From assembly GCA_012842495.1 (NCBI GenBank), contig DUSS01000027.1:103251-167250 (forward strand): 64,000 nt of DNA, written 5' to 3'. The stretch's first letter is position 1. Each line of letters starts with the position of its first letter. The notes under the pieces were generated by a model that was not told where the DNA came from, searched no databases, and worked only from the letters and a program-made list of their open reading frames with translations. The translations under genes were made by a program, and so were the position numbers. Positions 33,471 to 42,295 of this stretch are shown here, in pieces. This stretch comes from Candidatus Fermentithermobacillaceae bacterium (GTDB lineage Bacteria > Bacillota > Sulfobacillia > Fermentithermobacillales > DUSS01).

Positions 33471-35191
33471 GGTTCCCGCCCTTCCCGGAGTTCCTCTTCC
33501 ACAACTCTCCATGCTCCGGGAAGGATCATCTCCTCCCAACGAATGAGGGAAAGCGGCCTGGCCGGGTCGGGCGGAGAAAGCGGCAACGTTCTGAGGGGCG
33601 AGGGGACAGACGCTTGAGTCCCCGGCTCGGCCCACCGCTGGAACAACCTCCCGAGGCGACCGAGAAACCCTTCGCGCTGGGGAGTTTTCCCCGTACCCGC
33701 CTCCCCTGATGGAGGCCCCGGTGGGTCTGGACATCCCTCTTGCGATTGTCCGTGGGGAAGCCCTTGCGAGGGTCCTTGTGATAGACCCCGAGATAGTCTT
33801 TGCGAAGATCCTTGACCCGCCCGAACGGGATCTGAACCCGCATGGTAGGCGGCCGCGGCGCGCTCCAGGTCGCCACCGCTTCCCCGCGAATCTCCCGCTT
33901 TTAGGAGACCAAAACCCAGTCCCGCATCGGGGGGACAGCCGTTATCCCGTCCGTCCCGTTCCTGGGATGACGGGGACGAAGGACCAGCCGAAGACGGTGT
34001 GTTTCCCCGGCTGCGGTGAGAAAAAGTCCCCATCCCCGCGACCAGTTTCCTGGCTTCCATATCTTTCAGGATCTCCGCGAGGACGAAGGGCTCAACCCTG
34101 TGCCGCAGCACCATTGGTGCAACGAGTGTTAAATCGTCGATGATCACATAGTTCCTTCCCTGAATCGCCGCAGCTAGCCGAGAGCACAGTTCAAGGGCCT
34201 CTGCCGCCCTTAAACTCTCTATGTTTTTCGTTACATACAGCTCCGCGATATATCTCAAGATGGGACGACCCACCGTCACGTTCCGGAACCGGCGAGCTTT
34301 TTCCTGGAGATTCTGAAAGGGTTCCGTCATTAAGCTGCCTCCGTGGTTCGACGCACTTGGGGTCGACGCGGGCTCGCTCCGTCGAGATTGAGCCCTTTCC
34401 CGGACTCCCTCCCCGGTTACCGGATAATCTCCACCCTGAGACACAGAATCGTTTGCCTTGCGCCCTTCAGGGGAATAGTCCTCCTCCCTGCGCATCAGCA
34501 TTCTCTCAACTACATCGGGATCGGATGGTCTGTTTACGGCGACGACCAGGTCAAACCTGTCGGCCAGTTGTCTTCTCACGTGCTCAAGGGGTCCGGGGTC
34601 TTCGTCCGGATTGGAAGCTGCCCACACCGAGGCGCTTACTTCTAGTTCCACGGGAGGAAGCCCGGTTTCCTCTATCCTCAGTTTTCCAGGCTTGGTCCCC
34701 ATGACGGACAGGAGGACGTCGGTGATCTCCGGCGCGGTTTCAGCGAGCCTGTTGATTTCGTCGACGAACACGATCCCCCGGGAAGCCTGGGGAATCGTAC
34801 CCGGCAGGAGGTGAGCTTCGGGATGCGCGGGGTCGGTGAGCCTGGCCAGGTCGATGCTCCCAACTACGCTGCCGAGCTTCGCCGCGTGTCCGATTTCCAC
34901 GAAGGGCATGGGGATTTCCTCGGTTTCCCACCGGACAGGCGCCCCCGGAGGTGGCGCCGAGTGCCGCGGACAGTGAGGCCTCTCGGGTTCACACTGGTAG
35001 AGACAATCTTTGATCCTGGTTATCCTCGGGAGGAACTGGCCCGCGCACCTCATCACCGTTGTCTTTCCGGTGCCCCTGAGCCCCTCGGCGTGGACGTGAA
35101 GGGGGATACCAGCCAGCGTGGATATGAGCGACATCTCCACGGCGAGGAACAGGTTCTCGTTGCCTTTGTGACAGTACGGAATCTTGCTCAT
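33467..35191 (-). CDS. AAA+ ATPase, magnesium chelatase subunit I/MoxR-like
   Basis: 574 aa. Walker A is AEGLRGTGKTTVMRC, Walker B is IVFVDEINRL, and sensor 1 is VWAASNPDED. A Cys-rich loop (CLYQCEPERPHC) after the P-loop may bind metal or an iron-sulfur cluster. ATG at 35191 has GGAGGG about ten bases upstream. After the AAA+ core (about residue 330) comes a long low-complexity linker, partly made by 12-base repeats, and a short conserved C-terminal end. It precedes and overlaps the VWA partner gene. Confidence 0.85.
   Translation of the reverse strand: MSKIPYCHKGNENLFLAVEMSLISTLAGIPLHVHAEGLRGTGKTTVMRCAGQFLPRITRIKDCLYQCEPERPHCPRHSAPPPGAPVRWETEEIPMPFVEIGHAAKLGSVVGSIDLARLTDPAHPEAHLLPGTIPQASRGIVFVDEINRLAETAPEITDVLLSVMGTKPGKLRIEETGLPPVELEVSASVWAASNPDEDPGPLEHVRRQLADRFDLVVAVNRPSDPDVVERMLMRREEDYSPEGRKANDSVSQGGDYPVTGEGVRERAQSRRSEPASTPSASNHGGSLMTEPFQNLQEKARRFRNVTVGRPILRYIAELYVTKNIESLRAAEALELCSRLAAAIQGRNYVIIDDLTLVAPMVLRHRVEPFVLAEILKDMEARKLVAGMGTFSHRSRGNTPSSAGPSSPSSQERDGRDNGCPPDAGLGFGLLKAGDSRGSGGDLERAAAAYHAGSDPVRAGQGSSQRLSRGLSQGPSQGLPHGQSQEGCPDPPGPPSGEAGTGKTPQREGFLGRLGRLFQRWAEPGTQASVPSPLRTLPLSPPDPARPLSLIRWEEMILPGAWRVVEEELREGREP
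33739..33822 (-). repeat. 12-base tandem repeats in the AAA+ protein linker
   Basis: Seven consecutive 12-base units on the plus strand: CTTGCGATTGTC, CGTGGGGAAGCC, CTTGCGAGGGTC, CTTGTGATAGAC, CCCGAGATAGTC, TTTGCGAAGATC, CTTGACCCGCCC. They encode four-residue units such as SQRL, SRGL, SQGP, SQGL, PHGQ, SQEG. Confidence 0.75.
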
Positions 35192-35415
35192 CAACGAAAA
35201 GCCCTCCCGTCTCAATTCTTCCCGAAAGGGCGGGAGTCTCTACTCGGTAATCCTAGGAAAACGAAGCTTCAAGTTCCGGCGCCGGGTACCTTACGGACTT
35301 AAAGAATCCTGGGCTAGACCAAACCCTGCCAGGAGGAAAAAAGCACCTTCCGGAGAACGTTGCAATTTGTAAATGCCGGGGATTAGCTGCGAGAAGACGA
35401 GATAGGAGGGTCACC

Positions 35416-35727
35416 GTGAAGAAAACGCTGTTGCTGTTACTGGGGGTCTTAGCTCTTTCCCTCATGTTGACGGGATGTCTACCAGGCGACGGAACATACA
35501 CGGCGTCGAAACCGGCTGGGTTCCTGTCGGGCATATGGCACGGATGGATAGCCCCGATTTCACTTATTGTGGAGCTTTTTAACAGGAATATCCGGGTGTA
35601 CGAACCGGTGAACACCGGCCTTTGGTACGATATCGGATACTACCTAGCCATCACCAGCGGTTTTGGGTCCCTTTCTTTTTCTATGGTTCGGAAAAGGCGC
35701 TCGGCGACCCGCTGCCAATGCCGGTGA
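35416..35727 (+). CDS. Small predicted membrane lipoprotein
   Basis: 103 aa. Lipoprotein signal MKKTLLLLLGVLALSLMLTG followed by Cys21. The mature part PAGFLSGIWHGWIAPISLIV and VNTGLWYDIGYYLAITSGFG contains two hydrophobic segments separated by RNIRVYEP, then a basic end. GTG at 35416 with AGGAGG upstream. I recognise the pattern as a conserved hypothetical lipoprotein of various bacteria, with no known function. Confidence 0.75.
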   Translation: MKKTLLLLLGVLALSLMLTGCLPGDGTYTASKPAGFLSGIWHGWIAPISLIVELFNRNIRVYEPVNTGLWYDIGYYLAITSGFGSLSFSMVRKRRSATRCQCR

Positions 35728-35830
35728 CGAGGCCTATAAGGTGTTATATGGATCGGGGAACACATGCGCCTCACCGAGTTTGATGACGGGGATTGTGAGT
35801 GTGTTGGGCAACAGACCTGGAGTCCGGGAA

Positions 35831-37012
35831 TCACCGATTTTGAACATCCGAGAGCCGTCGCTTCATCTCGTCGATTACTCCCGGCGATGCCACCACATCC
35901 AGGGCCGAAAGCACCAGCACCTTCGCGGCTAGGAGCGCTCCTTGAATGCCTGCCTCGGAAACGGTAGCCTGGGCAAATTCCCTGGTATGACCACGCACGT
36001 CCCCGATCCGGAAGCCGATCTGGATGGCGGGGGTCCGCCACGTAACGGCGCCTACGTCCGTCACTCCGCCACCGGGACCGCCTTCCTCGCGCGAAATCTC
36101 GACGCCGAGACGCCGCCAGTTCCGTTCAACGATTTCCTGGAGCTGGGGATACTTTAGCGTCTCGCGAAAGAGCGGCTCGTAATGGGAAAACTCAAGGACC
36201 GTGCCGGTGGCCTTGGCAATTCCCTCGGCAAACGTGCGGATCCGGGGAATTAACACTTCTTCGAGGTATTTTGAAGTCTTAGCTCTGATGCTGAACCGGG
36301 CGGTCGCTTTGTCGGGTACGACGTTAGGAGCATCTCCACCATGAGTAATGACACCCGGAATTCTCACAGAATCGTCCAAACTGTTTCTGAGGTTGCGTAT
36401 ACCGATGTAGGCCTGGACCAGGGCATCCAGTGCGTTCACGCCGCCCTGAGGGTTTGCTCCGGCGTGGGAAGCTTGCCCGCGGAACGTAATCTCAACGGGC
36501 CATGACGCCCAGGATTCGCCTCCGACGGAGTTCCGCTGCCCCGGATGCGCGATAAACGCTACGTCGATATCATCGAACACACCGGCCTCCGCCATGATTA
36601 TCTTCCCACCGATCGTTTCCTCGGCAGGAGTACCCAGTACCACCCACGTGACCTCCGCAGTTTCAGGCGATATCACATCCGAACAAGCTATCCCCGCCGC
36701 CAGCGCCACGGAAGCTATGAGGTTGTGCCCGCACCCGTGCCCGATTTCGGGAAGAGCGTCATACTCAGCCATGAACGCCACGACCGGTTTTCCCCGCCCT
36801 TTGGAGGCGCGGAAGGCGGTCTTCATGCCTGCAACGCCGTACTCGACCGAAAAGCCGTGGCGTTCCAGGATTTCGGCGATCTTCCTCGAAGCGAAGACCT
36901 CCTCGAGCCCCAGTTCGGGATGCTCGTACAAGGAACGGGCAACGTTCTCGACCATAGGCGACAGCAACTCAATCTTTTCCCGGAGTTTATGCCGGAGAGC
37001 TTCCATGTCCAT
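35831..37012 (-). CDS. M20 family amidohydrolase/peptidase
   Basis: About 393 aa. Family opening HPELGLEEVFAS, metal-site motifs GHGCGHNLIASVALAAG and GTPAEETIGGKIIM, the dimerisation-domain segment VEITFRGQASHAGANPQGG, and the late metal site HTREFA. It resembles AbgB/HipO-type enzymes that release an amino acid from N-acyl or N-aroyl amino acids. The ATG at 37012 has GGGAG about ten bases upstream; the frame is open to 37063. It lies behind the ThiF/MoeB-type gene. Confidence 0.9.
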   Translation of the reverse strand: MDMEALRHKLREKIELLSPMVENVARSLYEHPELGLEEVFASRKIAEILERHGFSVEYGVAGMKTAFRASKGRGKPVVAFMAEYDALPEIGHGCGHNLIASVALAAGIACSDVISPETAEVTWVVLGTPAEETIGGKIIMAEAGVFDDIDVAFIAHPGQRNSVGGESWASWPVEITFRGQASHAGANPQGGVNALDALVQAYIGIRNLRNSLDDSVRIPGVITHGGDAPNVVPDKATARFSIRAKTSKYLEEVLIPRIRTFAEGIAKATGTVLEFSHYEPLFRETLKYPQLQEIVERNWRRLGVEISREEGGPGGGVTDVGAVTWRTPAIQIGFRIGDVRGHTREFAQATVSEAGIQGALLAAKVLVLSALDVVASPGVIDEMKRRLSDVQNR

Positions 37013-37086
37013 CTCTTGTATCTCCCTTCCAGAAACTCGCGCCCCGCTTCGTCCTACCTCCATAACGAATGCACGCGCGGCACGCT

Positions 37087-37845
37087 TTACCGGCTACCAC
37101 GGATATTGTTTGACCGTAAGGTGGCGCAAACCCTGCATGACGGGTTTCTCTCAGCCGAAACCCGCCTAAAAGCACCTGTCAACAGGTCGATTAACAATAT
37201 TTTGCCCGCCCCGGCGTTGCCGGTGCCCAGCATAAGTTTCAGCGCTTCGCTCGCCTGAAGAGCTCCGACCACCCCTGGAAGGGGGCTCCATATCGGCGGA
37301 CCGCCCGCAACCTTTCCGGCCTTGGACTGAGGAAAAGCGCATTCGTAACACGGTCCCGTGCCGGGGACGACGACGGTCAAAACTCCGGTGAAGCCCCTCA
37401 CCGCCCCATCAACCAGCGGGACCTCCCGCTCGACACACGCCTGGTTGAGAGCATATCTGAGAGGGGCATTGTCGACGCATGATAAGACCACGTCGTGGCT
37501 GGATACCAGCTGCAGAACTGCTCCAAGGTCGCCCGGATCGATCTTAATGTTAAGACCCTCTACAACCACCTCCGGGTTAAGAAGGGCAAGTTTCCTTCCC
37601 AAGACGCCCGCCTTAGCTTTGCCCAGGTCTTCGATGGAATACATCACTTGTCTTGATAGGTTCGAAAGTTCGACTACGTCCCCGTCGACTATGGTGACGT
37701 GTCCGGTACCGGAAGCTACGAGGTAAGCTGCGGCAGGAGTGCCGAGGCCACCAGCACCTACCACGAGAGCTCGCTTCTTCGATAAAAGACTCAGCCCCTC
37801 CTCGCCCACCTGGGGAAGGTCAATAAGTCGCCGGTATCTTTCCAT
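37087..37845 (-). CDS. ThiF/MoeB/HesA-family adenylyltransferase (E1-like)
   Basis: About 252 aa from MERYRRLIDLPQVGEEGLSL. ATP site RALVVGAGGLGTPAAAYLV, then VTIVDGDVVELSNLSRQ and the Lys-rich VMYSIEDLGKAKAGVLG. CYEC and CRVC form the structural zinc site. It would adenylate the C-terminal glycine of a ThiS/MoaD-type sulfur carrier; no such small protein is encoded beside it. The chosen ATG lies 12 bases behind GGAGGGGG. A 36-residue upstream extension is open but Arg-rich and unlike the family. Confidence 0.9.
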   Translation of the reverse strand: MERYRRLIDLPQVGEEGLSLLSKKRALVVGAGGLGTPAAAYLVASGTGHVTIVDGDVVELSNLSRQVMYSIEDLGKAKAGVLGRKLALLNPEVVVEGLNIKIDPGDLGAVLQLVSSHDVVLSCVDNAPLRYALNQACVEREVPLVDGAVRGFTGVLTVVVPGTGPCYECAFPQSKAGKVAGGPPIWSPLPGVVGALQASEALKLMLGTGNAGAGKILLIDLLTGAFRRVSAERNPSCRVCATLRSNNIRGSR

Positions 37846-38270
37846 AGCCAGGCCGAACCCCCTCCTTAGCACTCGCCGCGACGCACGGTTGGACAAGCTA
37901 GGACCTTTTGCCCTTCGCCAGGCCCTCCAGGCCCCTTGTCTCCTTTTATACAAGATCCCATGCTACTTTTGCCAATTCCGTATTCAGGGAAGTCAAGCCT
38001 TCAAACCCCACCCCCCGGAACAAACTGGGGTAGAAATACTCATGCGTTTTTCGAGACCGTTGACCGTAAGGTGTAGCACGGCAGATGGTTTTCGAATAAA
38101 CTCTGTTTCGTATAACACGGATGGCGATACCCGGGCCCTATTCCGGCAGGTTATTTTGACCGACTTTGACCAGGGCTTGACCATCTCAAGTCTTTCTATG
38201 TTCGAGGGCTTTGGGTCCTCTAGCCGTTAAGGGTATTAATAGATAAGCCAAGAATTAGGAGGGCCGGTGC
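37846..38270. other. Divergent intergenic region, 425 bases
   Basis: Between the ThiF-type gene (minus) and the decarboxylase gene (plus). It holds the TTGACC repeat listed separately, another TTGACC at 38060-38065, and AGGAGGG before the GTG at 38271. No convincing open frame or structured RNA is visible. Confidence 0.4.
38156..38182 (+). repeat. Three phased TTGACC direct repeats
   Basis: TTGACC at 38156-38161, 38166-38171 and 38177-38182, i.e. one helical turn apart (10 and 11 bases). They lie about 90 bases upstream of the decarboxylase start, the kind of arrangement used by a cooperatively binding regulator. Confidence 0.6.
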
Positions 38271-39806
38271 GTGGCAAACGTGCTTCAAACCGAAAAGTCT
38301 ACCAGCAATCCTTCGACTACGAGTCCGGGGATAAACAGCTCCTCCCAGTCACGCGCCCCGGTTCTCGAGGCGCTTTCGGCGTATCGCGGAGTAATCAGGT
38401 TTCACATGCCCGGGCACAAAGGCGGGAGGTCCCAAGACCCCCAGGCCGTTGCCGTGCTAGGAGAAAAAGCTTACTGGAGCGACGTGACGGGCGTTCCGGG
38501 GATGGATGATCTCCACGAACCCGGCGGCATACTGGCGGAAGCTCAGAAACTCGCGGCGGAAGCCTGGGGCGCCGACGAGACGTATTTCCTGGTTAACGGG
38601 ACGTCTTCCGGCATACACGCCATGATCCTGGCCACTGTAGGCTTAGGCGACACTATCATTCTTCCCAGAAACGTTCATAAATCCATCCTGGCCGGACTCG
38701 TTCTGTCCGGCGCAAGGCCGGTTTTCGTGCCGCCGGTATACGACTCCTACCTCGGTATCGCTATGGGAGTGGCGCCGGAATCTCTATTCAAGGCCATCAG
38801 AGAACACCCCGAGGCCAAAGCGGTGTTGCTGGTAAACCCGACGTACTACGGCGTTTCCACGAGGCTTGACGGCCTCGCCGATGCGGTGCACCGGGCGGGG
38901 ATGGTCCTCCTGGTCGACGAAGCTCACGGTCCGCATTTCCGGTTTCACCCGAAGCTCCCCGCGCCGGCTCTGGACTCCGGGGCGGACGCTTGCGCCCAAG
39001 GCGCCCATAAAATACTCGGCGCCTTCACCCAGGCATCGCTCCTGCATATCAAGGGCGACAGGATAGACAGGGCACGGCTTAAAGCCGCCTTCCAGCATGT
39101 GACTAGCACGAGTCCGTCTTACCTTCTTCTCGCGTCGTTGGATGCGGCCCGACGGCAGATGGTCCTTCACGGCAAGGACCTTCTGGATTACGCCATCAAC
39201 CTCGCCGGGATTTTGAGAGCTGGTGTGAACGAGATACCCGGGCTTTACTCCTTCGGCAAAGAGATCCTGGGTCGTTCCGGGCAGGACGACCTTGATCTGA
39301 CCAAGGTCACCGTGACGGTGAGGGAGCTGGGCATCACGGGGACCCAGGCGGAAATGTACCTCAGGCTCAACGAAAACATCCAGGCGGAAATGTCGGACAT
39401 GGCCAACGTTTTATTCATAGTGAGCCCGGGGAACACGTCGGCGGAAGTGTCGAAACTTCTAGAAGCCTTGAGGCGCATGGCCCGGGATGCCGCAACCGGC
39501 CAGCTGAAACGGGATTTCCCCGAAAACGGATTTCTGGAAGCTCCGCCGGGGTTACCCGAAATGGTTCTTACTCCAAAACAAGCTTTTGAAAGCCCGTGGG
39601 AGCGGGTGGAACTGGAACACGCTGCCGGGAGGGTCAGCGCCGAAGTGGTGACGTGCTACCCGCCGGGTATACCGCTGGTTTTTCCCGGCGAGCTTATTAC
39701 GAGCGACGTAGTCAAGCACTTGAGGGTAATACGGGATCTCGGCTTCAGGATTTCCGGACCGGAAGATAGGTCCCTCCGTACTCTAAGGGTGGTGGTGCGC
39801 TCTTAA
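38271..39806 (+). CDS. Orn/Lys/Arg decarboxylase-family PLP enzyme
   Basis: 511 aa, fold-type I decarboxylase of the short (SpeA-like) group. FHMPGHKGGR, the cofactor segment VNGTSSGIHAMILA, VLLVNPTYYGVSTRLDGL, LLVDEAHGPHFRF, and the Schiff-base lysine in AQGAHKILGAFTQAS. The last reads Gly-Ala-His-Lys rather than the usual Ser/Thr-His-Lys. The C-terminal domain ends with CYPPGIPLVFPGE. GTG at 38271 with AGGAGGG upstream. Arginine or lysine are likely substrates (polyamine synthesis). Its stop overlaps the next start as TAATG. Confidence 0.9.
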   Translation: MANVLQTEKSTSNPSTTSPGINSSSQSRAPVLEALSAYRGVIRFHMPGHKGGRSQDPQAVAVLGEKAYWSDVTGVPGMDDLHEPGGILAEAQKLAAEAWGADETYFLVNGTSSGIHAMILATVGLGDTIILPRNVHKSILAGLVLSGARPVFVPPVYDSYLGIAMGVAPESLFKAIREHPEAKAVLLVNPTYYGVSTRLDGLADAVHRAGMVLLVDEAHGPHFRFHPKLPAPALDSGADACAQGAHKILGAFTQASLLHIKGDRIDRARLKAAFQHVTSTSPSYLLLASLDAARRQMVLHGKDLLDYAINLAGILRAGVNEIPGLYSFGKEILGRSGQDDLDLTKVTVTVRELGITGTQAEMYLRLNENIQAEMSDMANVLFIVSPGNTSAEVSKLLEALRRMARDAATGQLKRDFPENGFLEAPPGLPEMVLTPKQAFESPWERVELEHAAGRVSAEVVTCYPPGIPLVFPGELITSDVVKHLRVIRDLGFRISGPEDRSLRTLRVVVRS

Positions 39807-40954
39807 TGAAACCGGCGGTCGTCAATGCCTGGTCCCGCATGGTTTTGATACCCGCCGAGGAAGGACCCTGGAACTACCGGTGGACATCCACCGTCGTCCT
39901 GGAATGCACCTGTCCTCCCATGGAAATCCGGTTTGAAAAGGGACAAACCCGTGGCCCAGACGAGCTTCCCTGCCGCCCAGCTCCCAACGCCATGAGCGGC
40001 GGGGTCGCAACCGCCGAAACGGCCACGCTCGAGGTCGATGGGGATCCAGGAGACCTTCGAGAACCTCGAGACCTCCGGCGGCCGAGCCCGGGCCCGGAAC
40101 CAAGACCGCGGTCAATTCGAAAAGGTACAGTCCAGTTTGGCAACCTTCTGCCGGAGCTCCCGTTTGTGGCCGCCCGCGAGCTCCACACTCTTGACCTTTC
40201 CCTCGTAGGCCTCAGGTGCACCATGGCACCGGAAACGGTACTCGTTTCGGACGGTCTCGTACACAGCTTCAAGGTGGCACCGTCGGAAGAACGTCCTGAT
40301 GCGGTCAACGTGCGCGTTTTCCTCGAACATTCCGTAAGCCCCGCGACGAGAGAGAAAGCAGGACTTCCCCATCTAGTCATCCTCAAGTTTTCAAGAGAGC
40401 CCGTAAAGAAAGTCTTGCGCGGCAAGAGCGTGGTCATAGATCCGGGCCACGGTGGCCGGGACAAGGGCTTCCGGGGGCCCGTAAATCTTCTGGAAAAGAA
40501 CGTGGCGCTGATCGTTTCGAGGAACCTTTACTCTCTCCTGCGCCTGGCGGACGCACGCCCATACCTCACCCGCCGGGACGACGTTACAATCGAAGACTTC
40601 GACCGACTTCGAGCTGCCACCAGCCGGGGTGCCGACTGTCTCATAAGGATCCACACCTCAGGAGATGATGATCCCGACAGGAGAGCATATTTTGTCAGGT
40701 ACTCGCCACACCTGGAATCTTCCCGGGCACTGGCCCTGGAAATCAGAAACGCTCTCCTCGAACGCATGGGCATTGACCCCGCCCTGGTTGAATGGGACGA
40801 ACTCGGCCGGGTCCCCGTCCCCGTCGTCCAAGTCGAACCCCTCTGCCTCACGCACTACTCCGACGAAGCGAATTTCCGGGCGCCCCTGTTTCAAAAGCGA
40901 CTGGCCCAGTCGATTTTCAACGGTCTCATGAGATGGTACATGGAAAAGGGGTGA
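39806..40954 (+). CDS. N-acetylmuramoyl-L-alanine amidase (amidase_3) with N-terminal domain
   Basis: 382 aa. The C-terminal amidase_3 domain starts at SVVIDPGHGGRDKGFRGP (zinc His), NLLEKNVALIVSRNL (zinc Glu), LIRIHTSGDDD (third zinc His; usual SIHxN context altered) and VVQVEPLCLTH in the place of the catalytic Glu segment. Residues 1-205 form a beta-rich region that may act like AMIN domains for wall targeting, but no signal peptide is visible. Translationally coupled to the decarboxylase gene. Likely cleaves peptidoglycan stem peptides, possibly during sporulation or germination. Confidence 0.8.
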   Translation: MKPAVVNAWSRMVLIPAEEGPWNYRWTSTVVLECTCPPMEIRFEKGQTRGPDELPCRPAPNAMSGGVATAETATLEVDGDPGDLREPRDLRRPSPGPEPRPRSIRKGTVQFGNLLPELPFVAARELHTLDLSLVGLRCTMAPETVLVSDGLVHSFKVAPSEERPDAVNVRVFLEHSVSPATREKAGLPHLVILKFSREPVKKVLRGKSVVIDPGHGGRDKGFRGPVNLLEKNVALIVSRNLYSLLRLADARPYLTRRDDVTIEDFDRLRAATSRGADCLIRIHTSGDDDPDRRAYFVRYSPHLESSRALALEIRNALLERMGIDPALVEWDELGRVPVPVVQVEPLCLTHYSDEANFRAPLFQKRLAQSIFNGLMRWYMEKG

Positions 40955-40960
40955 TCGCGG

Positions 40961-41674
40961 ATGATGAACGACCGCCCGCGCCTTCCCGATGAAGTAGACA
41001 TCTTGCGGGTTCGAACCCATCTCATCACTGAGAGGGACGACATCGTGGAAATAGCCAAAAGGTATCTCGCCGACGTGGCGGACCCGGGCGACATCGCGGC
41101 ATTCGCCGAATCCCCTGTGGCCATCACGCAGGGGAGAGCGATCCCGCCGGAAAAGATAAAGCCAGGTTTCCTCGCCAGATTCATCTCGAGGTTCGCCGAC
41201 CCTGACGCCAGCCTCTCCGCTTCCCGGTCTATGCAAATGGCCATCGAAGTCGCCGGCATCCCCAGAATCCTTCTGGCCTGTGCGGCGCAAGCTGCGGGCA
41301 AAGTTGTGGGGTTGAAGGGCATGTTCTTCAGGGTCGCGGGTCACGAGGTCGCCGAGATAGACGATTCCGGCGGCACCATGCCCCCTTACGACAGGCACGT
41401 AATCCTCGGTCCCAAAGATCCCGATGAGGTGGCCAGAAGAGTTTTCCGGGAGACCGGGATACATGCGATAATCCTGGATACCAACGATAAAGGGTATGTG
41501 GATGTCCTCGGCGCAAGCTTCCCCGTCGACGAGCCGGTAAGACGGTGGGCGCAGAGGGTCCTCAGGCACAATCCCTTCGGAAACGACGATCAACAGACAC
41601 CCCTGTGCGTTATAAAACCGCGGAGGGCTAGCGCACGTCCCGGCTGTTCTCCAGCCAATTCCGGAGCCAATTGA
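40961..41674 (+). CDS. F420-0:L-glutamate ligase (CofE)-like protein
   Basis: 237 aa. LRVRTHLITERDDIVEIAKR, SPVAITQGRAIPPEKIKPGF, and later DTNDKGYVDVLGASFP match the CofE-like gamma-glutamyl ligase family that occurs in many Bacillota lacking coenzyme F420. The F420 role is therefore doubtful here, and no other F420 gene is in the window. It starts six bases after the amidase stop, in the same operon. The last 15 codons overlap the convergent DtxR/MntR gene. Confidence 0.8.
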   Translation: MMNDRPRLPDEVDILRVRTHLITERDDIVEIAKRYLADVADPGDIAAFAESPVAITQGRAIPPEKIKPGFLARFISRFADPDASLSASRSMQMAIEVAGIPRILLACAAQAAGKVVGLKGMFFRVAGHEVAEIDDSGGTMPPYDRHVILGPKDPDEVARRVFRETGIHAIILDTNDKGYVDVLGASFPVDEPVRRWAQRVLRHNPFGNDDQQTPLCVIKPRRASARPGCSPANSGAN

Positions 41675-42032
41675 CGAGGCGCTCCATTGTCGTGGAACTC
41701 ACAGCGTGCTCCATCTGGCACGCATCCTTATCAGCCGTGGACGGGTCAACGCCTAGCACTTGAACGAGGAACTCCCGCAGCACCCGGTGACGCTGGCTTA
41801 CGCTCGCCGCCGCCTTCATACCGTCGGCGGTCAGGTAAACCCGGCCGTATCGCTCCTGCTCGACTAGACCCATCTCCTTAAGGACCCCGAGAGCTTGAGT
41901 TACGCTGGGTTTGGCAATGGAGAGCTTTTCGGCGATATCCGTCACCCGCACCGATCTCTGTCCCGAAGCCATCAAACTCAGGATGGCCTCGAGGTAATCC
42001 TCCATCGCCGCGCTGATCGAAGACTCGTTCAA
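41628..42032 (-). CDS. DtxR/MntR-family metal-dependent regulator
   Basis: 134 aa. The winged helix is VTDIAEKLSIAKPSVTQALG. Metal-site candidates are MEDYLE (Asp12, Glu15), His82 in SQRHRVLREF, and CQMEHA (Cys105, Glu108, His109). The MntR-like first pair is combined with a Cys where MntR has Glu, as in DtxR/IdeR, so the metal may be iron or manganese. It lacks the SH3 domain of long DtxR forms. TTG start at 42032 with an AGGGG site. Its 3' end overlaps the convergent CofE-like gene by 47 bases. Confidence 0.9.
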   Translation of the reverse strand: MNESSISAAMEDYLEAILSLMASGQRSVRVTDIAEKLSIAKPSVTQALGVLKEMGLVEQERYGRVYLTADGMKAAASVSQRHRVLREFLVQVLGVDPSTADKDACQMEHAVSSTTMERLVNWLRNWLENSRDVR

Positions 42033-42202
42033 AACGTCCCCTGCCCTCCATCAAACAGCTTACCCGTCGCCTGGCAGCAGAATCACGGTCGGCTAGACCC
42101 CTTCCAGTAACGGAATTTCCACGTTCCCTCCAAGTATACCTGTATGCAGAACCCCCACGCCCGTGTCCGGCGGGCGAACAACCATAAAACGTCTCTTCTA
42201 TT

Positions 42203-42243
42203 TGAAAGGGAGCACCCGGACCAGGCTGTCCTGGACCGGGTGT
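42203..42243 (-). terminator. Hairpin terminator of the S-layer gene
   Basis: CACCCGGTCCAGG and CCTGGTCCGGGTG arms (13 bp with one mismatch, 4-base loop) at 42213-42242, followed on the minus strand by CTCCCTTTC. It is placed about 50 bases after the stop codon. Confidence 0.5.
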
Positions 42244-42295
42244 TGGCTTCAGGGTGTCCTTCCCGGCTGTTCTCCTACTTCAGTCCCTTTTTACC

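Noticed and set aside
31617..35191. True magnesium chelatase for chlorophyll
   Set aside because: No other tetrapyrrole gene is near and the organism looks fermentative; only the ATPase/VWA architecture is shared.
38034..38230. Possible T-box or other leader RNA before the decarboxylase
   Set aside because: No T-box sequence, specifier stem or terminator hairpin could be found; only the TTGACC repeats stand out.
40961..41674. Coenzyme F420 biosynthesis locus
   Set aside because: Only the CofE-like ligase is present. Its family is widespread in organisms without F420 and the neighbours are unrelated.
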